Positions 52,700 through 64,000 of a DNA stretch of 64,000 nt are shown here, one piece after another. The DNA is from Cepaea hortensis (Eukaryota; Mollusca; Gastropoda; Stylommatophora; Helicidae): positions 93,324,557 through 93,388,556 of the forward strand of contig OY992881.1 in NCBI GenBank assembly GCA_963921405.1, given 5' to 3'. The stretch's first letter is position 1, and each line of letters starts with the position of its first letter. A program made the position numbers and the translations under genes. The notes beneath the pieces were generated by a model. That model was not told the DNA's origin, did not search any database, and saw only the letters and a list, made by a program, of their open reading frames with translations.

Positions 52700-55293
52700 T
52701 CATTAGCACTTTGCAGTTTTGACAGACGATAGTTTGTGCTTTAAAAAGGCATAAAAACTTTTACCTATGGCGGTAGCGAATGTCACTGATAAGGCCAATT
52801 TGTGCTGTAAATGTCCGTTCACAGTGGGTGCATGAGAACACATTGTCATTTCCACCATCATGCACCATCTTACGTCTCAAACGCTCGGTGTGTGACTTAT
52901 CTGCAATAGTTTTCTCCTTTGTCTTTATTCCATTTCTGATGTTTGCCCTCCATGCAACACGTTCAACTGCGACTTGCTCCCAATGTGCATTATCAATGCC
53001 TGTATCAATCATGTCCCGCTTACACACATCTTTGTATCGTAGTAGAGGCCGACCCTGAGATCTCTTACCCATCTGTAATTCACCAAAAAAGATGTCCTTT
53101 GGTATTCTACCATCATCCATCCTCCTAAGATGTCCTATCCATCTAGGTCTACGAAGACTGAGCATGGACTAAACTGTAACACAACCTGATCTTTCCAATA
53201 CTTCAGTATTTGTGATTTTGTCTTGCCACTTAATACCAAGAATTCTTCGCAGACACCGCATATGAAAGCTGTTTAAATGTTTCTCTTGGTGTGAGTAAGT
53301 TGTCCAGGTTTCACTGCCATAAAGAAGAGTACTAAGGACACAGGCTTGATAGACAAGGACTTTTATTTTTGCAGTAAGCTTCCTGTTCTCCCAGACTCTT
53401 TTTCTTAACCTGTTCATTGTTGTTGCTGCCTTACCAATCCGGATGTTGATTTCCTGATCTAGGGATAATTTGCTATTTACCACTGATCCTAGATATGTAA
53501 AATGGTCTACCATCTCTAGTTCGGCGTCGTCAATAAAGATTGATGGTACCCCATGTGCACCTTGTGACATAATCTGTGTCTTCTTTTTGCTAATTGTTAA
53601 ACCAAATTCAGAACAAGCATTGGAGAATGCAGATAGTAGACATTGCAATTCTTCCTCAGAGTGGGTCGTAATCGCAGCATCATCTGCAAAAAGCAACTCT
53701 CTGATCAGTACCCTCCTAATTTTGGTCTTGGCCTTCAATCTCTGAGCATTGTAAAAGCCGCCATCTGAGCGTGAGTGAATGTATATACCACCATCCTGAT
53801 CACGAAAGGCATATTTCAGTAGAAGTGAAAAGTATATTCCAAAGAGGGTGGGAGCTAGTACACAACCTTGCTTAACTCCACTCTTGATTTCAAATTCTTC
53901 AGAAGTTGCACCATCAAACTTGATTATACCCTTCATGCCTGTGTGGAACGATTCCACAATGGTCAGTAGAGTTGGTTGGCAGCCAATCTTCTTTAGTGCC
54001 TTGAACAGACCCTCACGACTGACCAAATCAAATGCCTTTGCGAGGTCGATGAAGGCAATAAACAGTTGTTGATTCTGTTCACGGCATTTTTCTTGCATTT
54101 GTCGCAATGAGAATATCATATCAATGGTAGACCGGTTCTGTCGAAAGCCACACTGTGATTCGGGGTAGACTTGATCTCCTAGGACTTGAAGTCTGCGCAG
54201 AACAATTCTGGCAAATACTTTTCCAACAATACACAGAAGTGAGACACCCCTATAGTTGTTGCAGTCGCTCCGATCGCCATTGTTCTTGTACAGTGTTATG
54301 ATGCTTGAATCTTTGAAATCCTGTGGGACTTGTCCTTCTCGCCAGCATAGCTCTGTTAGCTGGTGGATCTGTAGAGTGAGTGTGTCTTGCCCACTCCTGA
54401 TAACCTCTATTGGAATCCCATCCTTACCTGGAGCCTTGCCAGATGCAAGTTCATTTATAGCACACTTAATTTCTGTTATGGTGGGAAGTGTGTCCAGGTG
54501 GTCAAGAGTTGGTAGAGCCTCTATGGCATTGAGGGCATCATCCGCTAGTTTGGTATCACTTGAGTAAAGCTCCAAATAGTGCTCTACCCATCTGTCCATC
54601 TGCTGTTTCTTATCAGTGATGATTTCTCCAGTCAAGGTTTTCAATGGTGCACTTCTTTTGATCACTGGACCACAGGCTTTCTTTATTCCTTCATACATGC
54701 TTCTTATGTTTCCCTTATCACTTGCGATTTGAATGGACTCACATAATTTGATCCAATAATCATTTGCACACTTCCTGGCAGCCTTTTGCACATCCTTCCT
54801 AGCTTGCCTTAGCTCACTCAGAGTGTTACGCGTTGGTTTTTCCTTGTTTCTTAAGACCAGGGATGGAGTTATTGCCTCTGCATAGCACAAAGCCTGGGCT
54901 AAAATATAGAGATCATGTGTTGCCCATGCAGCATGATGTCTCTCTCGGCCTGCCTAGTTCACTCCAGAGGAAATGTAACACCCCTACATCTGGAACAAGA
55001 CAAGCTGCAGAAGCTGCCGGATCAGCAAAGCAATGCTCTAACTGTCCGCCTGTCGGAGCTTCGATCCTAGACCAGCTGCCAACCAAGGCTTAGGGCCTGG
55101 TCTGCCCTGCCATGACATTTTGTCTTTAGCTTGCATTTCCTCGCACCAGGGTAATTCTTGTACCCTCCCAATTGCGCTCTTCCGCCCGAAGCCGTTGGCA
55201 CAATGTGGGGTGTCGGGCTTGGTAAGCGCCGCCCAACGTTCGGCGCTAACAGAAAGCAGGTAGTAACGTCTACTGTTATACGGTAGCTCAGTC
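52700..55293 (-). mobile_element. LINE with C-terminal zinc finger, nested in the hAT
   Basis: The minus strand has a leader of about 400 bp beginning GACTGAGCTACC (55293), then the RT frame, then a 3' UTR with AAACTATCGTCTGTC. Related copies are 62467-62986 (3' part) and 29311-29798 (leader plus 3' UTR). No endonuclease is present: the leader runs straight into the pre-RT linker. An (AT)n run marks the 3' end near 52670-52690. No convincing TSD was found. Confidence 0.85.
52761..54890 (-). pseudogene. Reverse transcriptase of the zinc-finger LINE, one nonsense codon
   Basis: The frame runs 573 codons to a TAG at 53169-53171, then continues in the same frame for another 135. Blocks in order: ELRQARKDVQKAARKCANDYW (linker), LASGKAPGKDGIPIEVI, NNYRGVSLLCIVGKV, QCGFRQNRSTIDMIFSLRQ, motif A FIAFIDLAKAFDLV, motif B SGVKQGCVLAPTLFGIY, motif C LLFADDAAITTH, LTISKKKTQIM, FTYLGSVVN, LLYGSETW, LRRILGIKWQDKITNTEVLE. 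After the stop come RPRWIGHLRRMDDGRIPKD, GRPLLRYKDVCKRDM and a finger FSCTHCERTFTAQIGL. One zinc ligand appears lost (Asp where the sister copy has His). The RT core itself is open. Confidence 0.9.
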
Positions 55294-55665
55294 ATATCTG
55301 ACTAAGACCTGACTGTCCAATTGATAAATATAAGTGATATATAAGTGGTATGTAAATTCAATTTGTAATTTTGTTTTATTAACTTCAGTTTTAGAAGCAT
55401 CATTGTCCTGAAAATTTTGTCAAATGAAAAAGTATGTTTTTTTTTTTTTTTTGTTTTTTTTTTTTGCGGTGGGGTAAATGTGCCATACATATTTAAATAT
55501 GCATTGTTAGTCTACGTTTACTCCAGTTCATATGATTTTTTTTTTTTAGTTTTTAGTTCATCTTATATTTATTTATTTCAGCCCATAGTGAAATGAGTGG
55601 TGCAAGCAAGAAAACAATTTGTCAGTGTTGGGAGGGATATTTAAAATTTGGTTTCATACCCGCTG

Positions 55666-55998
55666 CTTGCTTGCTTCTGTTCGTTGGCTTGAGCTCCAAC
55701 GCGAATTCCTGTATGTCGGATGAAGGCATCCTGTTGTCCAACATCAGTGTGGTGTCATACAGGACCTGAGGTTTGCATGAGTATCCGTTGTCCCATGTCT
55801 GGCTTATTGGTGTGCAGACTGGTGGTTCCTCGCCGTACAGGCAGACACTCTCCGACTTCGGAGGAATCGGCGATCCTACTGACTTTAGCCAGGACCCCAT
55901 AGGGACCTGTTGCCCAGGACGCTCGACGAGGACGCGTCAGTTGGTCTTGACCAGTATATAAAACGGCCCTGGTGCCTTGGAAACACCTCTGCGTCCCT
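55666..55998 (-). mobile_element. Unclassified 333-bp retroposon-like insertion
   Basis: It is flanked by the 11-bp direct repeat CATACCCGCTG (55655-55665 and 55999-56009). On the minus strand it ends in (GCAA)n, and a 92-codon frame crosses it (WDNGYSCKPQVLYDTTLML). Removing it restores the hAT frame from FGFIPA to VHDERS. The family is not recognised. Confidence 0.82.
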
Positions 55999-56425
55999 CA
56001 TACCCGCTGTCCACGATGAACGGTCACCTTTTTGTCTTTTATACCAACAATGCTGTGTCCAATTAATGGATGAAACGAGGTCGTCTTGGGGCACATTTGA
56101 AGGCGAAACATAATGCTCATGTTAATTCAGATTTGAATTACACTTAAATTTAAAGAAACATTTTGAAAAAGAAGTATCATTAAAGTCTTTATTTACTGCT
56201 CATAATGGAACTATCAATCGTACTCTTGAGGCTAGTTATCAAATTTCAATACTCATCGCTAAATCTGGGAAACGTCATACTATAGGGGAGAATTTAATCA
56301 AGCATCAATATCAGCATTTCTTAAAACGGTTCTGGAAAAAGATGACAAAAATTTTAAAGCTATGCCACTAAGTAACAATAATGTTAGCAGAAGAATAGAC
56401 GAAATGAGTGAGGATATTGAAATAT

Positions 56426-57012
56426 TCATTCATTCATTCAGTAGCATGTCCTTTGCAGAACCTTGCTCCCATAACAACTTTCCGGAAAACCTCTCGATCA
56501 TAAGCGATATGTTCCGCGTTAGAGCCATCTGGAGATCATCCGCCACATCCTGCATCAATCTTCTCTTTGGCCTTCCTCTTCCTCTCATCCCAGGCATATA
56601 CCCCTCCATTATTGTTCTCTCCAAACTTTCGTGACGTTTCAAGTGACCAAAATATTTCAATTTTCTTTGTTTTATCGTCTTTAATAACTAACCCTCTTCA
56701 ATATTCAGCTACTTGAAGTATGGATGCATTTGTTCTTTTCTTTATCCAAGATGTTCTTAGAACTCGTCTATAAAATTTATATTCAAAGGCATTTATGCGC
56801 TGTTCAGCTTGTATAGTAAGTGTCCAGGTCTCACAGGCGTATGTTGCAATAGGAAAGATGCATGCTCTTAATAATCGAATTTTTGTAGTTCTGTCTGTCC
56901 CATTCCATAATTTATTCAGTTGTTTTAGTCTTTGAAGAGCAATTGATAGTCGTCGTTTAATTTCTTTCATTGTGTCACCGTTGTTGGTAATCAATGACCC
57001 AAGCTATTCAAA
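56426..57012 (-). mobile_element. RTE-like LINE nested in the hAT
   Basis: The minus-strand frames LRACIFPIATYACETWTLTI, FEYKFYRRVLRTSWIKKRT, KYFGHLKRHESLE and GRGRPKRRLMQDVADDLQM are the RTE C-terminal region (third subfamily here). A TSD ATATTGAAATAT lies at 56414-56425 and 57013-57024. The tail is (TGAA)n. A frame break separates the two halves. Confidence 0.9.
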
Positions 57013-57956
57013 ATATTGAAATATAACTTGTTGAAAATCTGAAAACAAAAATATTATCGGTGCAAATGGATGAATCAACTTTTAGAGACAGTGAGGCCGT
57101 ACTTATAAATTACGTAAGATATATTGATAAAGGTGATCTTGTTGAAGAAATGTTGTTCTGTAAAATAGAAAAAGAAACCACCACTACCTCCAAAGATATA
57201 TATATATATATATAGTAAGCTAAAAACATTACTTAGATGTCAATAATATACCAATGAAAAATATCTATCTTGTGCTGCAGATGGTGTTCGTAATATGATG
57301 GGGAAGAAAATGATTGCTTACAATTTATGAAAGATGAGAATCCAGAAATGCTTCTTGTGCATTGTGTTATTCACAGGGAAAACCTGGTAACTAAAAACAT
57401 TTTGCCTGTTCTAAATGAAGTACTAAATTTAGTTATAAAGTGTATCAATGCTATTAAAGCTAATGCCATGTGAACGTCTCTACAAGTTATTTTGTGAAGA
57501 ACAAAATGAAGACCATGTGAGACATATACTTCATACTGAAGTAAGATGGCTCTCGAAAGGGAACTGCTTGAAAAGATTTATCGAAGTATTTGATACTCTT
57601 AGTGATGTTTTAAGCGAGAAAGCTGAAATGAAAAATCTGTTAACGGCGATGGTAAGGCATTTGTGAGTTATTTAGCCGATATCTTTGAAAAACTAAATAT
57701 ATTAAATAAACAACTTCAATGAACAAATAAAACTCTTGTCGATGCAAAAGCGAAAATATTTGGTTTCACTACCTTTATTGAATTATGTAAGACATATATT
57801 TACAACAAAAATTTTTAAAGTTTCATTGGCTCCAAAAATGTGAAGTGACTGATACCGCTATAAATGTTATTGTCGATAATCTGAAAATTATATCCGCTGA
57901 TTTGAAACAAATTGATTTAACAACTTGGATGATGCAGCCAATGTTAGTGGATGTGT

Positions 57957-58034
57957 CTTCTTTTTTTTTCGTGTTTTCATCCTGTTTCAGGATATTGTGG
58001 TCAACGTCAGCATCTTTCAGCTGTATGTTGATGA
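57957..58034 (-). mobile_element. SINE-1 3' tail nested in the hAT
   Basis: The minus strand reads ATCAACATACAGCTGAAAG, TGCTGACGTTGACCACAATA, hairpin TCCTGAAACAGGA, then an A-rich tail. It is near identical to the 8332-8573 copy. It splits the hAT frame between LVDVS and DISNMQYQ. Confidence 0.85.
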
Positions 58035-58664
58035 TATTTCAAATATGCAGTATCAAGAAGAACTCGCAGAAATGCAAAATAATGAGTCAATTAAAACTTT
58101 ATTTAATATAAAAGGAGCGATGGTAGGCTTTGTGAGGAAACCGAAATCAAATATCCAAATATACAAGAGAACTATTGTTACCGTTTCCATCTGCAAATTT
58201 AGCTGAATGCGGATTTAGTGTGATAAATGATTTGCTGCTTAACAAAAAAAAAAAAAAAAAAAAAGAAATCGGCTGGATATAACAAAACGGGGAGACTTGA
58301 GACTGAAGTTAACTAAATTGGAACCTGACATAAAATCTCTTTGCAGCAAGCATCAAGCGCAAGGATCTCACTAAATTTAAATAATAAATAATTAAAATAA
58401 TATAGAAAAATCTTTCATTAAAATTATTTTTGTACTTGAATTTCAGTTCTCCATTATATGTTTTGAAAATTTACTTACTGTGTTTGCTCAATAATTTCCT
58501 AGTGATTTCTTCATAACACCTATCATTCAAGTTTCTTTAGTGAATATTTCAATTTTTGAATATTAAAGATTATGTATATGTTGGGGGGGGGGGGGGCATA
58601 ACAATTTTAGAAAGGCTTAGGTGGGGCATAGCACAAGAAAGGTTGGGAAACACTGCTCTATACA

Positions 58665-61600
58665 CTTAACATTTATATTTTTCTTATGGATTTGATGAGT
58701 CATCTAGTATCGCCTGCAGATGCCAATCTTCCTGTAGTGTGTGTAAAGAATGAATGTCGTATTAGTTACTTGTTCTTCTTCACCACTTTAGTGTCGTCCC
58801 TAGAGTGAAGAGAATCAACACCCACATTATTTTTTTTAATTCAATATCTCTATTCTGGAGAAATCCAGCAGACTCCGTCCACACACTCCCTCAATCTGAA
58901 GACACCTTCCTCTCACTCTTACTCACCCCTGGATCATGCCCCCTCTCATTCTTCCCCAACATAACATACTTGACAACTCTCGCTTCAACAAATAAAAACA
59001 AGAAATTTATTAAAGCAAAGAGTATATGTAGGAGAAGTGTATGTGTGTATAAGGTGTAGAATGTGTGACGGGTATTCTAAATCGTCTATAGACTCAGATC
59101 AGTGTTCAAGAGGATATTCATTCTCATCCCTGTGCTGAAGACACACCAGCACCATGTATCCCATACAAGTAGCCTCACCCAGGTGATGCTCCTCCGGTCA
59201 CGTGAAGACTTCCTCCGTTGTCTCTGGAACCACCAGGATGCTTGGACACCCCTGACAAACACTGTCTAATTAGAGTCTGATTCACACTATGAACTTCCTC
59301 GGTTATTTAACGGATTGTTAATCATGAAATTATAATCCTATTGTCACTGTTAGTGGAGAAATCTTAATGGATCTAGAGTCACTGGTTCTAAAGATTCCCC
59401 TTATTAACACCACAATCTAACTGTTCTGGGTATCAGTATAAATTATGCAATGTTCTGACTGTTTATTGATACATCTATCACTTGGCTAAACCTCAATCTC
59501 GTCAACATGTCCTGCTCAGCAGAAGCCAGGTTCCCGCAAACCAACTTGGGTATAAGCCCTATGTAGCGGCCTCTCAGCAACCTGTGTCTTCAGATGCTGA
59601 ACCCTCCTTGTATAAAACTTTGAACCTGCTTCTTCGTAGTAAATCATCGCACACTCAAGTGGAACACTCAAGGGGAACTGTACATGGAACCTGTAGAGCA
59701 GATAACATCATGGTGAGGGCAACTCAGTCCTGGCCAGAATTAGGCAAATGTAGGCCAATAACAGCACTCAGATCTATAACAGAGATCCGATCTCTGTCAT
59801 ACGGCCAAATAACTCAATCATATGATCTGAGACATGGCAACACCAGGAAAGACTAAAGGAACGGGTAGAAACCCAGCAGATGCCCTACTGGAAGACCCTA
59901 CCATTACACATTCCCCTCCTCCCTCTCAACCATCCTTAATCTCTCTAATTATTATTCTACTACATTGTCCTCAACTTCCCGAGTAAAATGATATATAACA
60001 CAAGCTACTTGACGCCACACAATAGAATACTAGTGCCGACGCTCCTATGATACTTTCTAGCACCGCACTTATAGAACATTCTATCACTAATCCTAATACA
60101 TTATATCACTGCACCTATAATACATTATATCACCACACAGTACTGTACTCTATTCCTAATCATACTCTTAAGTTAGATATAATTAATTGCCTACCATATG
60201 TCTATTCCTGTTGTTACTCGAGAAACTAGGCAATCCGATTGGATCTATGTCCGCGGATAACTATCCCTACTAAGACAGCCCAGTCCCTCTAATATAACAC
60301 AACTCGGAATAATCCCCAATCCTAACACTTCCGAATGTTTTTCTCGACTCCCTCTACCTGTTTACTGCACTGGGTTTTATATGGGTGCTTGAGTGAGTCA
60401 CCAGAAAGTCCAGACGCCAATCAGTCCAGACTCTGACTTTGTCCTCCTGTTTCCAGACTAACCAGAGTCAATTAGCTGTCAGGTTTCCTTTTCATCTGGG
60501 GAGTTCTTTGTCTCATCCAACAAATATCCGGGTTGTCTGTGAGCCAGAGACCTTTCTCCCATTACAGAATCCTTCTGACTTCTAGCAGACATCTGTCCAT
60601 TACTTTCAACGGCCAACTCCCGTTTTGTAGACAAATGTTGCCAATACACACCCCTCGAACAACATCCTGTCATCAAACTGTCGACTGTGTGTAGACAACT
60701 CGACGTGACTCCCTTTGATCTCATACACACGGTCGACCAGGTGCAGAGAATCTGTACCGACGTATTTTCCTCAGTTTGTTCACCATAAAAGAGTCAATTG
60801 TGTTAGTAAAATAATGTCGGGCCTGGTTGTCATCGATCGACTGACAAGTTAATTTATCCTGTGACACTTCCCTTGCCCTCTTTGGACAAAATACCTTTAA
60901 CCAAATAACGCCAAATCGTCCTGTTCTTTTTGTTTTTGTTTTTTTTAACTATTCATGCAGTTGTCTCCGCGTCTACCTTATATTATTCACCTCTATCTAT
61001 ATTCTCTGCTTCGTGTGTTTCTGTGCCTCTCTCAGATCGGTTGCCCTGTGGTTGCAATGTAGAATATGATTAATCTTCTATTGCTGTAATCCGGACACAT
61101 GACTGATGACATACACAGCTGACATGAACATTTCTGCTACTTATTTATTGTTCTTCTTCTTTTTCATATGTCTACAGTTGTCAACATGGATATTTCCAAA
61201 GATATCAGCAGTCGCCCTGAGCTTGTGCAGATTTCTAAAGAGTGTGTCTTCAAATGTAGCGAACGCAGAGCCACAGTATTTTTCTTTGTTCTGCGTATGT
61301 TAAACACTCTTGCAGCAAATATTTAGCTGTCATTTGCCTGCACCACAGTTATATTTATAAGTAACTTAAATAGTTAGTGTGTGTGGACTTTTAGCCAGAT
61401 GTGTCCTTTGTGGAGTCTGAAAATTGTTACTTAATCGCTTCAGTTAAGTTTGTACTATGCTCCATCTTTCTGTGGGCCTGGTTGCTCTGATTCCCAATTG
61501 GTTCTAAGATTGCTTCTTTGAAAATTGATATGAACTAAGTTATGTTTATATAAGTGTCACAATCCTTTGTAACAGCTAGAATTGGCTGTGTCTTGGCTCT

Positions 61601-62450
61601 ATATATTGTGTAGATATAGCTTAGTAGTGCAGGATGGATCACCGATCATTAACTATTATCAACCACTAGTAGTTACTCGAGAACACAGGTTTGCGCACAC
61701 ACAGCATCTTTATTAATTATACATGAACATGATGAAAATGTACTATCCCGGGAACAGTCAGAAAATCGATGTACAAATTAGTTCCATGCTCCTTCGGAAA
61801 ACAATACTGCCTTCTACAGGCCTTGTAAAATAACCTGTTACGCTGGACTCTCCCCAGTGTCCTACCGCAACCAACTCAACTCCACTGAGTCTATCTTTGG
61901 GCCAAGTTTTCCTCACTTGCCAAACGTCTACCTCCCGGGCAAAGTTCCCCTAACTTGCCCAAAGCTCAATTGCCCCGGCCCATCACTTCCTTCTCTCTTT
62001 ATTGGGCTGATTCATTACTCCCCTGTGCGAATCCATTTCACCATTGATCCCTGAATTATAGATTCCCACGAACATTACATATTGGATTTTCCTTTGTTTA
62101 CCTGTCTTCTAGCACGTTCTACTTACTCGCTGGTGATTTAATTTTGACGCGTACGCGCTATACCATCCCACTGTCTTGGGGCTACCCCATTTGCTTGGGA
62201 CTCTTGATTATCCTTCTTGACGTCCTCTTTCAGATTCTTAACCCCTACATCCGCCGTACTTTGGACGTTATCACGCACGTTACAATAAATATAAGGTAGT
62301 CTCCAGTTTACCTATGCTATGAGATTGAATCTCGGTCCTGCATTATCACTTAACTCGAAAACTGTTATGTTCGAACTAAATTGAAGGCAACATTCTCGGA
62401 ACCTTTGTTTTATCAGAGCAACTGGATCGTGGCATACTTCCTTTTTATCT
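58665..62450. other. No recognised gene (3.8 kb)
   Basis: Short frames only, such as 124 codons at 59482-59856, without domains. Sequence composition is ordinary. I found no repeats shared with the rest of the window. Confidence 0.4.
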
Positions 62451-62466
62451 CTATAAAGTGGATCGG

Positions 62467-62986
62467 AGGTGAAGTAAGTATTGGAAAGATCAGGTTGTGT
62501 GACGGTGTATTCCATGCTCAGTCTTCGTAGACTTAGATGGATAGGACACGTTAGTAGGATGGATGATGGTAGAATACCAAAGGACATCTTTTTTGGTGAA
62601 TTACAGACGGGTAGGAGATCTCAGGGTCGGCCTCTACTACTATACAAAGATGTGTGTAAGCGGGACATGATTGATACAGACATTGATAATGCACATTGGG
62701 AGCACGTCGCCGCTGAACGTGTTGCATGGAGGGCAACTATCAGAAATGGAATAAAGACAAAGGAGAAAATGATTGCAGATAAAGTAAACACAGAGCGTGA
62801 GAGACGTAAGATGGTGCAAAATGGTGGAAATGACCATGTTTTCACATGCACCTACTGTGGGCAAACATTTGCAGCAAGAATTGGCCTTACCAGTCACACT
62901 GGCCACCACCATGGATCGTAGTTATTAAGCCTTTTTGAAGCACAATGTACCAAACTATCGTCTGTCAAGACGGAAAGGTGCCAATC
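62467..62986 (+). mobile_element. 5'-truncated zinc-finger LINE with 13-bp TSD
   Basis: TAAAGTGGATCGG flanks it at 62454-62466 and 62987-62999. The open frame (62481-62921) reads ERSGCVTVYSMLSLRRLRW, RMDDGRIPKDIFFGELQ, GRPLLLYKDVCKRDM, and a full C2H2-type finger FTCTYCGQTFAARIGL with the two His downstream. It keeps Tyr where the copy at 53169 has TAG. The 3' UTR has ACTATCGTCTGTCAAGACGG and ends GTGCCAATC. Confidence 0.95.
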
Positions 62987-63179
62987 TAAAGTGGATCGGG
63001 TAGTTAAGTGTGAAAGTATGTTACCACTAATCTCAGTATTTTAAATCTTAAGTAGGCTGTACAGGCCGCTTTGCTGGCAAAATTCGACAGTGTGAAAAGT
63101 TAAAAACAGCTTGTGTATAAGCAAGTAAGGCGAACGCGGTGACCAGAAATCCCGTGTTGAATTTGAAAGGTGCGTATGT

Positions 63180-63315
63180 CACAGCCTTGTTGCCAACTGC
63201 CATATAGTAACCATGCTCTAAACTGCCATATAGCAACCTTGCTGTAAACTGTCATATACAATCACACTGTAAACTGCCATATAGCAACCTTGCTGCAAAC
63301 TGCCGCATAGCAACC
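63180..63315. repeat. About 32-bp minisatellite, 4-5 units
   Basis: Units read AAACTGCCATATAGCAACC and TTGCTGT, drifting at the ends (63183-63313). Confidence 0.85.
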
Positions 63316-63879
63316 AACGTACTTTTCCGGGCCTATAAAGAAAAGAATGAAGCAAAGCTATAGAATACAGCAATACACATTAGTTTCTTAAGTATACTGG
63401 CAATAGAACCAATTGTACAACTGTTCTGAGTCATGACTGATCGAGGTTGTTAACACTGGGCAAATACTAGCTGCGCCCTGAATATTTCCGTGCTGGTTTT
63501 ACCTGTTCGCTGGGCTGTTTATTTTTAACGAGCTGTGAAGGATGTTTTGCATCTCCAGCCATGATGGTTTACAAAAGTACAGCACTGCCTACTTCAGCTG
63601 GAGACGTTATGAAAAGGGAAGTGATGAAGATATATATTAATGTCAAAAAAGGTGTGTGTGCAGAAAAGAGGCATAAGGAAAAAGAGATTTATGAAAGCAG
63701 TTACAGGAAACATCCGATAAACACTTCCATGTGATTACTATTGCTATATGTTAGAAGGCGTTGTGCACATGTGTAAAATAGAGAAATGGACAAAAATAAA
63801 CAGCCAGGTGTATAGATGCATGCAATTACACTTATTTATAAGCTTCGGCAAGATATATATTATAATAGACAAATATGCA

Positions 63880-64000
63880 CATGGGTAGACAAACAGAGAG
63901 ACAGACACAGACATACAGAAAGACAGCAGACGAATGGATAGACATACAGAGAGATATACAGAAAAACATCAGATGGACGGATGGATCGGCCGACAAAAAG
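63880..64000. repeat. Degenerate GACA/GGAT-rich simple repeat
   Basis: GACAGACACAGACATACAG-type sequence at the window edge resembles the GACA arm of the satellite at 1-2810. Confidence 0.7.

Larger units (their letters stand above)
55593..58374 (+). pseudogene. hAT transposase (ZBED-like), interrupted
   Basis: It starts MSGASKKTICQCWEGYLKFG (55593), the usual ZBED-type opening 'YLkfGF'. The zinc-finger half-site resumes after the 333-bp insertion with VHDERSPFCLLYQQC. Further on come ASYQISILIAKSGKRHTIGE and PLSNNNVSRRIDEMSEDIE (to 56413). After the RTE insertion follow NLKTKILSVQMDEST (catalytic block), RHILHTEVRWLSKGNCLKRF (57505-57590), NMQYQEELAEMQNNESIKTL, and the C-terminal RGDLRLKLTKLEP then KHQAQGSH with a stop at 58372-58374. 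Frameshifts, stops and the insertions leave it inactive. Such transposases cut and paste at 8-bp target sites. Confidence 0.88.
52298..58655 (+). mobile_element. hAT (ZBED-like) transposon, full span with nested insertions
   Basis: The left terminus is CAGTGTTTCCGAACGT at 52298. The right terminus is the complement of CAGTGTTTCCCAACCT, ending at 58655. A perfect 8-bp TSD CTCTATAC lies at 52290-52297 and 58656-58663. Inside are the transposase relic (55593-58374) and four insertions: the zinc-finger LINE (about 52700-55293), a 333-bp element (55666-55998), an RTE LINE (56426-57012) and a SINE-1 tail (57957-58034). Without them the element is about 2.8 kb, normal for hAT. Confidence 0.93.

Noticed and set aside
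55038..55295. 85-codon frame as ORF1 of the zinc-finger LINE
   Set aside because: The related leader at 29311-29745 does not preserve the frame, so coding is not supported.
59482..59856. 124-codon open frame as a gene
   Set aside because: No domain, no similarity I recognise, no splice or start context; probably chance.

Overview
The window is animal DNA, most likely from a lophotrochozoan and probably a mollusc such as a gastropod. The reasons are one multi-exon galectin gene with kilobase introns, a high density of retroelements of the RTE/BovB type, many different tRNA-derived SINEs, DNA transposon relics (hAT, mariner, piggyBac) and very long GATA-type microsatellites. There are no operons and no prokaryotic features. 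The species call is inference only.

Layout. 1-2.8 kb is a higher-order tetranucleotide satellite invaded by a LINE fragment. 3-12 kb holds a SINE, a piggyBac relic, a three-copy 392-bp tandem repeat and RTE LINE debris. 12.17-33.18 kb, minus strand, is the only host gene I can support: a tandem-repeat galectin. I rebuilt it from seven split coding exons. Both carbohydrate-recognition domains (CRDs) use the same three-exon plan with intron phases 2 and 0, and a 21-nt linker exon lies between them. Its introns carry SINEs, LINE tails, a mariner composite, a fold-back element, two large minisatellites and a degenerate CTG/CTA tract. Just upstream, 33.8-35.5 kb is an RTE LINE with a 12-bp target-site duplication (TSD), inserted into a dispersed repeat whose empty paralogues lie nearby. 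35.75-43 kb is a hAT MITE, SINEs, minisatellites and decayed LINEs.

44.29-49.45 kb is the youngest-looking element: a LINE with one intact 1283-aa ORF (endonuclease, reverse transcriptase, RNase H, zinc knuckle). It is preceded by two 228-bp tandem monomers, and each can fold as an HDV-like self-cleaving ribozyme, with a compensatory pair change between monomers. I consider this the best lead in the window. 50.7-51.5 kb is an RT fragment with an internal tandem duplication.

52.30-58.66 kb is a complete but dead hAT (ZBED-like) transposon with an 8-bp TSD. It has been hit by a zinc-finger LINE, an RTE LINE (12-bp TSD), a 333-bp element (11-bp direct repeats) and a SINE tail. 58.7-62.4 kb shows nothing I recognise. 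62.47-62.99 kb is a 5'-truncated sister of the LINE inside the hAT, with a 13-bp TSD. The window ends in minisatellite and GACA-rich sequence.

The transposons do not form a pathway with the galectin. They explain its long introns and give a relative timeline of insertions.
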